Assembly: GCF_022539665.2 (NCBI RefSeq)
Contig: NC_081334.1
Coordinates: 3,472,001-3,536,000 of the forward strand
Direction: 5' to 3'
DNA length: 64,000 nt
Origin: Daphnia carinata
Taxonomy: Eukaryota; Arthropoda; Branchiopoda; Diplostraca; Daphniidae
The notes beneath the pieces are model-generated. The model did not search any database and was not told the origin of the DNA. It was given only the letters and a program-made list of their open reading frames with translations. Both the position numbers and the translations under genes were made by a program. Below, piece after piece: positions 48,901-61,200 of this stretch; position 1 is the stretch's first letter, and every line of letters begins with the position of its first letter.

Positions 48901-50321
48901 ATGCCAAGTCTTGAAAGTGAAATTGAAGGAATAATTGAAACTTTCACCAATAACCTCAAGCAAAGGTATGGTTGAAATAAGCCATATAAATAATGGCCAT
49001 TCCCTCTCTTTATTGATATCCGGTATTTTTTTTCGTGTTTAGAAAATTCAAGGGATCGAGAGATTTGGCCCTTAATTCTGTACAGCTATGGAAAAAAATC
49101 ATTGGACAAATGAAATGGCAAAATGCAAGGTTCGTGATTTAATATTGTGCCCAGTACCAACTTCGAATGAATGATCCAGCCTATTTTAGGGAGCTAATGG
49201 ATGCCATCAAACAGATTGGTAAAGATCTGGCAGAGACTTTACCTTCCGAAACAGTTATTGGCAATATGACGAGAAGAATGCTGAAGATTGTACGGGATGA
49301 GTATGCTATGCTGCAGAAAGTAAAACAGGAAGAATCTGAAGAATCACTTCAAAAAATTCTTACGGCAGGTGAAGTTGATGTTGATTATATTAAAAACATA
49401 CCTTCACTCAAATCAGCCATCATGGAACACATTGGAGAGTTTCTCACCGAACTAGAATCTAGGTTTCTTGAAAAAATGTCTTCAATATGTATTGTTCCTC
49501 ACCTCTTTTATCAATTTCAACAGTGAAATTGACATTTCAGCACAAGCACTAGAACACATTCATGCTAATGAAATCATCATGACGATTGGATACTCTAAGA
49601 CTGTCTTTGCATTTCTGAAGACAGCTGCCAGAGATCGAGCCTTCCAGGTCATCGTGGCTGAATGCGCCCCTTTCTACCACGTACGACTTCTAAAGACATT
49701 TTTTTAGATAATAGTTGTATTGAATTTTGGATATTTCAGGGGCATAAATTGGCTGCAGACTTAGCCGAAGCCAAAATCTCTACCACTCTCATTCCGGACT
49801 CGGCTATTTTCGCTATGATGGCTCGTGTCAACAAAGTTATCATTGGCACTCACTCTGTAATGGCTAATGGTGGTTTGAAATCAGTATGTGGTACTCACAC
49901 CCTCGCGCTGGCGGCGAAACATTATTCAGTTCCGGTGGGTTATGAATTGCCAACTTAAATTTCATATCAAATGACATTTTTTCTTTTGGTTGCAGCTTGT
50001 CGTGTGCGCGCCCATGTTTAAATTATGCCCAGAATATGTATGCAGTCTAGATCAGGATGGTTTCAACCAGTTTGCCTCGCCTGAAGAAGTGTTAAGCTAT
50101 GACGAAGGCATGCTCGTTTCGCGAGTAAATGTCTACAATCCCATATTCGATTACGTACCGCCAGAGCTTGTTACCCTCTTCATATCGAATACGTAAGTTA
50201 ATCATAAGATTCATATAAACATCTATAATATTCATAAATCTTTCACAGGGGAGGCAATGCACCTTCATATATTTACCGACTGCTGAGCGAACTTTACCAT
50301 CCTCTAGATGTGCAATTGTGA
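48901..50321 (+). CDS. EIF2B2: Translation initiation factor eIF2B subunit beta
   Basis: Seven exons, 348 aa (human 351): 48901-48965, 49043-49129, 49190-49462, 49524-49680, 49740-49934, 49996-50192 and 50249-50321. eIF2B is the guanine nucleotide exchange factor for eIF2, and the beta subunit belongs to its regulatory core. Conserved blocks are clear: [100 protein letters not shown] and [18 protein letters not shown]. The exon 2 end uses donor GTTCGT, which gives a 60-bp intron. An acceptor closer in (49154) would leave only 25 bp and was rejected. The gene faces the zinc-finger gene to its right. Confidence 0.95.
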
Positions 50322-50767
50322 TGCAAAAAAATGCTTTGTATTAAAAGCAGCTGGATTACACAAACAGAAGTACGAAGTCACGAGTATACAGGGCATTATC
50401 ATTGTTTTGTTCAAAAATTTTCGAATGGGTCCCATATTTTCTGCTAGCAAGCTTGGAGAAGCCTGCTAATAGAAACAAAAGAAAATACAAAAGGAGCTAA
50501 TCCATTAGTTAAAGCTTTTTTCGAGACACTGGATCGAAGAGAGAAACTTAAATAAGTAGCGAAGAGGAATAGTAGAATCATCTTTCAGGTACAAGAAAGA
50601 ATTTTTTTAAAGTAGTGATGAAAATATCATAATTAGATAGTAATACCGTGTTTCGCTGAGCAATTACAAGGAGAATGAAAAAAACAGATTAGAAAGACGA
50701 CAGGATTGGAAGGATGGGTTCGTATTTGAAATAAAAAAACTTTGGTGAATTCATTATTTTCAATTGT
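50322..50767. other. Convergent 3' region of eIF2B beta and the zinc-finger gene
   Basis: About 446 bp between two stop codons on opposite strands. It should hold both 3' UTRs. No ORF or repeat is seen. Confidence 0.5.
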
Positions 50768-52316
50768 TTAGGACTGTGCACTTGAAGAAGCAAGTTGCAT
50801 TAAAGCTATGGCACCAGTCCATTGCTTTTCGGCATTTTGCAGTGCGCGCATCAAGTTGCTGTTGCTGGGCTTGTCGGGCGTGGATGTGCTGTTAGGTTGA
50901 AACACCCTAGGCGAAGCAATGATGACGCTTGGTCGGTTCATGTTGGCATTAAGTTGTTCATTATTGCTCGTCAGAGCCTCCCGCAACCAACGCCGCTTGG
51001 GTTTTTCCGGACGGACAGGCGTGTCAGGCAGCGCCAGGAAACTGTTAGAACCGTTGGCTGTTTCGTTCATGGTATTCTCGCGACTGGAATCCAACGTGCT
51101 GTTGAGGTGACATTCTTGAAACATAGATTCATAGCCGGATGATATGTTGCGGCATGGTGTTGACGAAACAGAAGTACTAGCTGCAAAGGATTTGTTCTTG
51201 CTGCTACTCGACCTCGGAGACCATTGAAGAGGGGTGCAACCAAATGAAGATGGCTCCACAGCTTCGCAAAGCTTCCTGTTACAGCACCGATGCACGTTAA
51301 AGGGAATCCGAGGAATAACTTTTATAGTTGAAGAACTAACCTGTATAGTGGGATCGATTGAGCATCATCGCTACTTGTTTCCATTCCATACTGTAGCGAT
51401 TTAGCGATACTGCCTTTGCCTCTTCTCTGTTGCCTGTTGATGTTATTCTGGCTTTGCTGCTCGTTTTCTTGCTGCGAATCGGTTGACCAGCAGCCTTTCT
51501 TTGTCCGGCACTTCTTCATCCTTATATCACTAGAATCAGCTTCATCATTGGTATCAGAAAGTTTGCCAGGTGTCTTCTCATCATTTCTTTTTCTGTAGCT
51601 AGCAAATAAAAAACAAAACAAGTTACAGATTATTTGCACTGTTATTAGTGTAGGGAAAAAGTAATAAATTACTTTTCTAACCAGCGGAGAACATCTGGGG
51701 AGTTCTCTGCCTGATTAAGCAAGGGTTGAAGAGCCAATTCATGGCATCTGCGCAGGCTAGCAAAAGGATGATCTGGGCAGTGGCGATTGGCATGGGTAAA
51801 ACGACTGTTGCACCTACAAGTTGAAAACATTTTGATAACATGGCATTGGCACGCTGAGCAACATTAAAGAGATTTGTAGCTGACTTACCCAAGAACACTA
51901 CAAATAAATGGCTTCTCTCCAGTGTGAAGTCTTTGATGTGTCTTTAGCTGCCCACTTTGAGTGAATGCTTTACCACATGATGGGTAATCACAGCAATAAG
52001 GCTTTTCACCGGTGTGGATTCTTTTGTGTGCTTGGAGGGACTTTTCTCGGGGGAAGACACGGTTGCAAATGTCACAACGAATTGAACTGTGAGATGAAGA
52101 TCCCTCAATAATCAGATTATTGATCACTTCGGCTCGTGGTCTCCCTCTCTTTAAGTTATTTTCGTTATAGTGGGTCCTTGTTGTTTGAGATTCGTCGCTG
52201 TCAGTGACGAACCCTTGAGTAGCTTGACCAGAGTTATCTAAACTGACAAAAGATTCTTCTTCTTGCATTCGACATCTTTTTGGAGTTGTATAAGCATGAA
52301 GCATTATTTCCTCCAT
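50768..52316 (-). CDS. ZNF367: ZNF367-like C2H2 zinc-finger factor
   Basis: Four exons, 444 aa: 51889-52316, 51673-51813, 51341-51598 and 50768-51275. Two C2H2 fingers lie at about residues 81-101 (CDICNRVFPREKSLQAHKRIH) and 109-131 (CDYPSCGKAFTQSGQ...). A third, partial finger-like block is SRFTHANRHCPDHP. These match the vertebrate ZNF367 arrangement, including the CPKHP-type motif and the W-L-x-x-Y-x-x-R stretch (here WLENYRKRNDEKTP). The C-terminus GAIALMQLA resembles the family's GALALIELA. It is a probable nuclear DNA-binding factor. The region between fingers and C-terminus is Ser/Gln-rich and much longer than in the human protein. The ATG at 52316 (MEEIM) is the first in-frame ATG. 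Confidence 0.88.
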
Positions 52317-53087
52317 CTTCAAATGAGATGACAAATCAAATAGACACTATAGAACCACTTTGATGTGCAAACAATCGCCACTTATGTTCTCCAACAGCTA
52401 TCACTGGTGACAACAGACGCGTGTAACCGCTTTCCCCCGCTTTTTTTCACAACCAATTCGCGCTCAAAACATGACACTATTGTCAGTTCATTTTCATTCT
52501 TATAATAGTAAAAATTGATACAAACAAAATAATATTAAAGCATTCCATCATAAAATAAAATATAATGACGTAAAATGGATTCATTATCATTTAAAAAATT
52601 ATTTTGAATTTAAACATGAAGCAAAATCCAAATCTGATTAAGGTCTGGCAACTGTGCAGCTAGGGATTCTCGTGCTGTTCAGACTTCTCTTTGCAGTCCG
52701 CCAGCTCTCCCTAACTTATGTGCTCACGGTTAAAGGCTGTTCGAACAGCAAAATTTATATCCAGATTCATCGGGGCGTCAAAGCACAGGTAAAAGAAGAT
52801 CAATTATTCATTCCTGATGCAGTGCTTAAATTTAACTATGTAGTCATATTTTATATGTTTTTCTGCCATCGCGTGCTCAACTTTTGCAATGCATGTGATG
52901 GCCCTATCTACAACCTAAGCATTTCGTTTTTGTTTCTTTTGTTTGACTGTTTTGCATTCACTTTAAAATTGAAAATTGTAAACAAAGTCGACTGCTGAAG
53001 TAATATTCAGAAGCTCCGCTTATTTTCATTTAATTATTTGTGTGTTCATGTATTTTTCACTTGGAATTGTTAGGGCCCCAGGAAAGC
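52317..53087. promoter_or_regulatory. Divergent promoter region, ZNF367-like and SERBP1-like genes
   Basis: About 770 bp between two start codons on opposite strands. A possible 5' UTR exon for the right-hand gene ends at CACAG/GTAAAA near 52790, and an acceptor-like TTGTTAG lies at about 53073. The frame at 52654-52998 shows no known domain. Confidence 0.45.
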
Positions 53088-55445
53088 ATGGAGGCCACGT
53101 ACGGGATAGGAATTACCAACAGGCAATTACCCTGCATACGATTGAACTAGTAATTGTTTTAAACTAATAGTGATTGTTTGCAATACAATAGGTATGCGTT
53201 ATTTCTTGAAGAGGGTGAAGATCCTCTTGAAGTCATCAAAGAAAAGACTAAGAAACCGGCAGAGAAATCTGCCGATGCCGCAACCAAGTCTGGAAGCGTG
53301 AAGCCGGTTGAAGTCAAAGGCAAAGCCGGTGGAGCCCCCACTCAACCAGCGGCCGTTAAGAAGACAGCCGTTCTCAAGGAAACGCAAGCCAACGTTATCA
53401 AGCCCGCTGAACAAAACAAGCCCCGTGAAGGTGAGAAAACGTTTCTTAATTATCAGACATTGTGACCTTGAGCTGTTCACAACGTGGTCACCACGCTGTG
53501 AATAAGCTCTACTTTCTATTATTCGGAAACTACTACATATATCTTAACGTCAATAGTACGTTTAGTACGTTTTCATGTGGTGAAAATCATTTAGTGAAGG
53601 AATATGTGAATGTTTCTCTTGAGTTTTCCAGATAATTGTACTAGTAAATAGGTTGTTTTTTTTTCCTTACAATTACACAACTTAAAGCTGCCATTTATTA
53701 TGTAGATGGATATCGATCTGGCCTTGGTCCTAGACCACCAAGGGGTGACAGGGGAGGTCGCTTCCCCAACAGTGCTCCCCGAGAGGAAAGGAACAACAGG
53801 AGGAATGAAGACCGTCCAAGGGAATTTGGGTGAGTGATATTGTCTATATATCTCAATTACTTTGCTTGATGAGGAAATCTATTTGTGGTGAGAGTGCAAT
53901 GACTAAACCATAGCCAAAAGGATGCTGAGAGCTTGTTCGACAGAATGTGTTAACACAATGTCATTCCTGATAAGTTAATTTTCTGTAATCATTCCTAATC
54001 TGAGCTTTTCTACATTTCAGATCCGTGACTAACACGGAGGGTGGATCTCCTGGCACTGGAGGAGCCGATGGCGAGTACCGTCCTCGCTCGGCTTTCCGTG
54101 GCGAACGCGGATCGTTCCGTGGTGGTGACCGGGGTGGCCGTGGACGCGGACGTGGTCGCGGTGGTATGCAAGACCAACGAGGCAAACGTGATTTCGACCG
54201 CCAATCAGGTTCTGACAAGAGTGGCGTTAAACCGATCGAGAAACGTGAAGGCAGCGGTCCGCACAACTGGGGGAGCGTCCAAGACGAGATCGAAGGCCAG
54301 CTTGAGCCGACTGTCGCTGAAGAAGTCGTGGAGGGAGAAGCTGAAGTCGTTGCTGCTCCTGGTGAAACTACTGAAGTCAAGTAATTACCCGCTTTATTCC
54401 TCTCTCTCTTTAACAATGTTTAGCTTTAAATGCTACATAAATTGCCTTTAATTATGTTTGTATTGCAATATGATGACTCTTCAAAGCCGAGAAAGATTTC
54501 AAGGAAACTTTCGTTGAATTTGGCTGGCCAAAAGGATACTGATAATTTGCAAAATGTTTTTTCGGTTTAGTACGTTAACTTTGACAACAAACTAATTTAG
54601 TGCTACTTTCTATTTATAGGGAGGGTGAAGAGACTGCCCCAGTGGCACCTGAAGATGAAGAGCCCAAGGAGTTGACACTTGACGAATGGAGAGCACTACG
54701 GGGTGAACGCAAGAAGCCCGAGTTTAACATTCGCAAGCCCGGAGAAGGTGAAGACAACTCTCAATGGAAAAAGACCTTTGTCCTCGACAAGAAGCAGCAC
54801 GACGATGAAGATGAGGAAGAAATCATCGACTTGACTGCCGAGTATCCTCAACGCGCTGGACGTCAAAAGCGTTTGGACATTGACATCCGTTTCTCCGACT
54901 CTCGCCGTGGAAGTGACCGTGGTGGTCGCGGACGCGGAAGGGGCCGTGGCGAAGGAGGCTTCCGCGGTGACCGTGAAGGCGGTGATCGTGGAGGCTACCG
55001 CGGAGATCGCGAAGGAGGAGAGCAACGTGAAGGCGGCGGCTATCGTGGAGGATACCGTGGCGATCGCGAAGGCGGTGAACAACGCGAAGGTGGAAACTAC
55101 CGCGGTGGATACCGTGGCGATCGTGAAGGCGGAGAGCAACGCGAAGGTGGAAACTTCCGTGGAGGATACCGTGGCGATCGCGAAGGCGGTGAACCACGTG
55201 AGGGCGGATACCGCGGAGGTTATCGTGGAGGCTACCGCGGGGATCGCGAAGGTGGCGAACAGCGTGAGGGCGGATACCGTGGTGGATACCGCGGCGGCGA
55301 TCGCGAAGGAGGCGAACGTGGTACTTATCGTGGCGGATACCGCGGAGGACGGGGCTCCCGTGGTGGAGCCGGCGGTAACCGTGGACCGCCCATGCCCGTC
55401 GCTCCTAAAGTCGACGACGAGAAGGATTTCCCGGCCTTGGGTTAA
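53088..55445 (+). CDS. SERBP1: SERBP1/HABP4-family RNA- and ribosome-binding protein
   Basis: Five coding exons, 527 aa: 53088-53122, 53192-53430, 53706-53829, 54021-54380 and 54620-55445. Members of this family (vertebrate SERBP1 and HABP4, fly Vig) bind mRNA and idle ribosomes. The N-terminus [20 protein letters not shown] fits the family's VTNRF-type start. A central HABP4 region follows ([56 protein letters not shown]). The C-terminus has [12 protein letters not shown] repeats and ends KDFPALG. Exon 1 codes 12 residues and ends AACAG followed by GC, so intron 1 appears to be GC-AG. No GT donor keeps the conserved phase. The 3' UTR probably has its own intron (about 55456-55518). AATAAA occurs at 56378. 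Confidence 0.9.
54980..55370 (+). repeat. Coding tandem repeat for RGG motifs
   Basis: A unit of 57 bp coding [16 protein letters not shown] plus two or three residues is repeated about five times, then breaks into shorter YRGGYRGG units. It lies inside the last coding exon of the SERBP1-like gene. RGG boxes bind RNA and are targets of arginine methylation in this family. Confidence 0.85.
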
Positions 55446-56400
55446 ATCCTCGCAGGTAACAAATCATAATTTCATGCTAGTTGAATGTTTGGGATAACTC
55501 GTGTTTTCTAATTATAGGGTTGATAGGTGTGCCCTAAAAATCACCTCTTCGAACACATATGAGAAGGCCTCCTCCACCAGCTCGACCAGGCTCCCCACCA
55601 CTACTCACCTCTAAATTTTTTTTTTTCTTTTCTTGAAAAAAGAAGCCAATACCACCACGTCCTCGTTAATCCAAGGATGGATAGTTTTTCAAATGACGTA
55701 GCTCCAACAAATTTTTTGTCCATCTTTCTCTTTCGTGTGCGTGTTCGTCGTGTATTACATTTACATCCTCGCATCCGATCTCCCCCCACCTCATCTCCCT
55801 CCAAGTGTCAACATCGTGCCAGATGTTGAGTAATCAAAGTTGAAGCAGATCTTGAAATACCCGTCCCCACCTGCATTATAAAAAAAATCATCTAGCTCAA
55901 CGAAAGCTGAAAGTACATAAAAATTTCCTAATCGAATCTACCTAGTAGGAAGAAAAAAAACGAAAAAAAAAAAAAATTTAGAAGTACCCCATGATTAAAA
56001 CTTTACGGGTTTTTCGCTCGCCTCAACTTGGTTGGAAGTCTTTTTGTCAATCTCGCCAAACATTTCCCTTCCCTAATCCTTCCCCTCCCATCCCATAATC
56101 CCAGTCTGGACTGTTTGAAGTATTTTGAGGACGTGAAAAAATATGGTGTGATGTTTATCAATTTTTTCCTTTCTTCCCCGACAGTTAAGAGTTGGAAATT
56201 CTCGGAGCCCGTTCATTGAAGTAGTCAAAAACAAACAAAAAAAAAAGCTGTGTGAAAATGGTGGGTGTGTGGTTATGACTTGGTTTCTCCATTTTTTTTT
56301 TCCTTTTTTTTTTTTCTAGGAGGAGGCGTGACCTCTTTTGTGTAGACATGTGACAGATGACGATCCGTTTCAGAAAAAATAAAAAAAACGCCATTTCGCG
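55446..56400 (+). other. 3' UTR of the SERBP1-like gene
   Basis: Contains a probable UTR intron (GTAACA near 55456 to AATTATAG near 55518) and an AATAAA at 56378-56383. The rest is T-rich and non-coding. Confidence 0.5.
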
Positions 56401-58213
56401 CTAAATGGAAAAGAAAAAAACATCCTAGCTTTCGCTTTTATGTAGTAGTAGTGAAATCAAGGTTTCTTTCGGCGAATGTCGGTGAGTAGTCGTCCTTGAT
56501 ACGATGGATAGTATGTTGATTTACCGCCCTTCATCATTTTAGATGGTAAGCAGACCACTGGCAGAACCATCTTTAAGATTCCAACGTTGACGTCATCGGG
56601 AGTTATCAAGTGGTAGCTGAATTATTTTATTATCTACGTCGTCGGAGGATTTGAATATCCAACGGTAACTTCAGCTACTTTTTCTAACTTTACCATCCGG
56701 GGTTGGGCCGCTGTGTTTGACCTTTCAATGATGGCCTTGTTAACGTTAAGGAAAAGCTTTTTTGAGAGAATTAGTGAATCGGAAAAAGCAAACAGAATTT
56801 GTGTTGTTTGAAGACGCACATTCTCTTGTGGTGAATGGGAAATTGCGATGATGAAATTCATGCATCCATCCTTTTCCTCGCTAAATAAGCTCTCCCACCC
56901 GCTGTCATAAAAAAAAACGAACGGTGAGAAAACGTGCACGCTGCGGTGGCGCTAGCTTCCTCCGTGAGTGGGGGGAAACAATTCAGGTGAAGGTTTCCAT
57001 AGGGGCAATCCGGGTACGTTTCGAATTGAATTAAGATAGCAGATGCCCGGCAGCTATTGAAACACGAGCTTATTCGTTTGCCTGCATCGTTTTTTTGTAT
57101 TTAACGATCATCGTTACGCTTGCGGTCAAAATCCCTGGATGATGCACCAAGCAATTGGATCGTTATAAAACAAAAGAGAGCGAAGGTTACGTGTTTATCA
57201 TCCCGTGCGATTTCCTGTCCGTTGCTGTCCATCGCGTTTCAGACATTTCCCAAAAATCGCCTGCGGTCACAAAAGTTATCGACATTTTCACCGATTTTCA
57301 GTAATGTTTTTCTAATAACACTCTAGAATGATGTCTACGTTTAAAAAAAAAACGCAATCCGAGAGTTGAATGTTTTGTTGATAACGTGTCAGCATTGCGA
57401 TTCCCTTGCGCCCAACTGTCGTCACACGGAGAACTCGGTCATGTTGCGTGCAAAATGATCCTCGTCTGAAAAACGATCAAACTCGGTAATGTGATCACCA
57501 CTGCAACCCATCGACCACGTTTTTTTATTACCCACTTTTTCTCTTTCTAAACGTGATAATCTTTGTTGAACTTAAAGTTTTTCCTGATTTTTTCAAGTGA
57601 ATCGTCGCCGTGTGATTTTAACGATCTTGATAACTGCGCTAATCGAAAATCTGAAAATTAATAAGCAATTCGGTCTTTGGACTTTTGCCGCCCAGTGGTC
57701 AGTGATAGGCGTCGTGGGGGGTTTTTTGACACGACGTTGAGAGTTTTATATGATTTCGTACACGCCCCGCGACCATCGGGACTGTACCAGATGGCGCGTG
57801 TGTGTGTGTGGGTTTAAAGCTATTCTGCTTGCGGCTGAGCTATGTGGTGTTGTTTATACACGTTGAAACAAGCTGATGCAGCACAAGAGGTTCAGTCATC
57901 CAGTGAACAGTAGCTCGCCGACCATTGACCAGTGTGGTAGCGTCAGTTTTATATTCTCCCGAAAGGAAGGAGGGCGGCCTCTTCCACTCCGCCATTGTGT
58001 TTTTTTTAAAGCGATCGATCTTTCCTCTTCAGTTGGACTTGAAAATCAACAAGTGTGTTTGCTGTCAGTGTGGCCATGTGATCTCTAGTGAGCGCATCTC
58101 TTCAACGTTACCCTGTGCTGTAAATGTATATACTTATTGGGCACGAAATCTAATCAAAACTTATTGATTACTGTGTGTCTTGTTTGTTGCGTGACAACAG
58201 TTTGGGAATATCG
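56401..58213. other. Upstream region of the adhesion GPCR gene
   Basis: About 1.8 kb with no convincing gene. An initiator-like TCAGTC occurs at 57893 and a second near 57945. A minus-strand frame at 56634-56939 shows no known domain. Confidence 0.45.
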
Positions 58214-61200
58214 ATGGCGCCACTCAGTAGTCGTCTCGTGTTGTTAGTATTCTCCGTCGTCATGACTACGCAAATTTTAGGTAAGCAAACCCCCCTTTTC
58301 AAAAATTCATCGATCTATTTCTAGTAAATTTGGAATATTTTGGGAACACTCCCTTAATTTTCCGTGTCTTCCGCAATTGCCGCTTGGCTTGTCAGTTAAA
58401 AACAGGATAATAGGGAGCGGTGGGTTGTGATTGTATAGGTTTAGCTGTTTAAACATTCATTTGAAAAATGTTTTTTATTCATTATTTGTATAAAAATCTT
58501 TTCTATCTCCCTTCTTTTTGGGGCGTTGTTTTCATTCCGTTTTGCTTCTCGTCCGGTTCCGATGTTTCACATCCGTCCAAGGGCGTGGATTTTCCATTCT
58601 GCAATCTGATAGACCGAATAACTAAACAACATGTCAATGTTTTTCCCCTCCGTCTGAATTTGATTGACATTTTTCCTGTTTCTTGTCGCCAATTGCATGC
58701 AAGACCTAGTTCCATTTGTAGACACATCACTTGAAGGTTGGATAACCACGCTGCCCTCCACGACTATCAACAACCATTCTCCATTGATGCTCGAAATTGT
58801 GGTGTAGTATTTTCAATTTTATGGAAATGCGGTTTCGCCATGTCTAGCAGAAAAAAGAACAATGCGCCCGACACATGTAGATACGCTAAAAATACTATAG
58901 CTCTCTATCAAGAGTGAAAGGTCTGATGATTATGACAGACAGACGGGGGGATAATTCTTTTTTTCTCGTAGCCCCCCATTTTAAAACCTTGTAATTCAAT
59001 GTCGCCATTTCGTCCGTGTCACCAACTGTCGGGAGTCACGCGTGTGTTATTGGCGGCCGTCTCAATTTACTTTTCCCCCCTCCTGTCTCGTGAGCGAAAA
59101 CAAAACTATTTACTAAAAATGAAGATAACAAGTGAAATTATTTTTAAATGTGCTCGAGGCAAGGCCGGATCTAATTCCGTCACGTTTTAACGTAAGCGCG
59201 TGTTTGCTTATGGTTCTTGTCATTTCGTACGTACGAAATAATATTCGGCGTTACGAATTTAGAAGGCATTTGCTTTTTATTAGAAAGAACGTGGAAAGTG
59301 ATTATTGTGGGCGACGTCCTTGAGCCGTGCGCTCTTCACTTGTTGCTTCTCATGTTTGGTGTGTTACACATTTGATTGAATTAAAAAAAGTAAGTAATTC
59401 TTGCTTGTTGGGCCTGGCGTTGATTAACGTCCAATTAAAAACCAATTCGGTTGTCGAAAAACATTTCTTCCCGTTGGAGTAACTCGGTCACGGCAGACTG
59501 ATGAGGGATCGCGTCAAGGTCTTTTAACGTTGCCCACCGCAGGCTCGTGTCAATCATGATTCTTTTTATATTTAACTTGTCGTGTACTATATTTAAATCT
59601 ATTTTTGTTTTTTTTTCTAGGTCTCAAGTTTGACAAAAGTAAACATTTAGAAGTGACCGCGGGAGCTCCCGCGGGTACCATCGTCGGAAAGTTAAGAGTC
59701 ATCAGCCGTGCGGCTGGCGGGACATTGGTCGGCGAGCATGTCGGTATCAATTTTTCATTGCACAATTCCAGTGACTACGCCGATTTTCACGTCGATCCGA
59801 GATCCGGTCTTTTGTCTGTCGCCAGGTATCGATTTCCATTATATTTTTTTAGAATCATTCTAATGGGTTATTAATTTATTGTGGGACAATAGAAAGGTGG
59901 ATCGTCCGGTTAATTCAACCTATCAGATAATCGTCCGTGCAATGCTGGCAAAATCGAGGAGTGGCGATACAGATCGATTCGAAATTCGAGTCACGGAACC
60001 GACCCAACCATCGGATGAGTCTCGGCTTCTCATGGATTCTAACCACTACGAGTATAATATTTTATTATTTGAAATGCTGGGAATTTTAAAATTGGCAATT
60101 TTGAAACTAACTAGCGGTGAAATAGATCCAGACAGTCCGGTAGGAATGGCCGTCATTGAAGTGATGGCCTTTGTTAATGGCAGCCATAACGAAATGCCGG
60201 GCAACGTCACTTATTTCATGGAATCATTTCCGGACGAAGAATTGTCGTTTACGGCCATCAAAGATTGGTTTCGGATGGACAACCGGACGGGCGTGGTCCA
60301 ACTCCTCCAATCACCGCAGGCGGGCATGAAAGCCCACAATGTCACTTTCATGATCGGAGCCAGAGAGCACAACCAATCGCTGGAAAGTAGAGCCCCGGCC
60401 GTCGTTCTTTTCCACGGATTGCCCAGTTAAAAAATAAAATTCTTATAATTTATTGCTACAAAACTAAACATTTATTGGCGTTCTTTTTGGCTGTCTTTGT
60501 GGTCAGGGCCACGAAATGTGACGGTGACTAAGCTATCAGCCGACGCTGCCGTAATCTGTTGGAAATTTCCGCTAGCCGCCGGAGCTCAAGGTTATGTTTT
60601 GCGTTACTGGCGTCATCCGGCGTCACTAATATCTAGCGATGGTGATTCCACATTAGTCGGAATGGCGCCTCCAGTTCCACTGGAGCTGAAAATTATCGAC
60701 ATGGACGGTCCGCCCACTACAACAGTCAATGTATGAATTTCTTGCGTGCAATTTTGTCCGTTCACAACGAAGCGCGTCTGGAATTTTCGGCTGTTGTTAT
60801 TATATACTCTTGTTGTGTATCAAACAGACGACAAACGACGAGATACGGACCGTTTGTTCCAGTTTGAAGCAACTGGAATCGGAGGCCGCCTACAAGTTGC
60901 AAGTGTCGGCCTGCGCCGGCGGCGACGCCACCGCAATATGCGGCGACTCAATCGGACCAGCTAGCGCCATTCTCCACTTCACCACTCAGACCAATCGTAA
61001 GACATTCGCAAAAAAAAAACAGAAAATCGGCTTGTGTGTGTGTGTGTGTTTTGTTTTTGTTGAGAAGGTTATAGTGAGCGAATGCATGTGTGGGATGTCA
61101 ATCGGCAATGATCTCACCAGATGGCCAGCAAGACACTTTGCAGCTGGCTCTCTCAAAAAAAGGAAAAACTTTCTGTATATACCACATATAAATTTATATA

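Noticed and set aside
49130-49154. A 25-bp intron in eIF2B beta using the acceptor CCCAG at 49154
   Set aside because: It is too short to splice. The acceptor at 49188-49189 gives a 60-bp intron and the expected family sequence ([12 protein letters not shown]).
54880-55497. A 205-aa plus-strand frame and minus-strand frames of 124-147 aa over the RGG repeat
   Set aside because: They arise from the GC-rich tandem repeat of the SERBP1-like exon. Their composition is simple repeats in the wrong frame.
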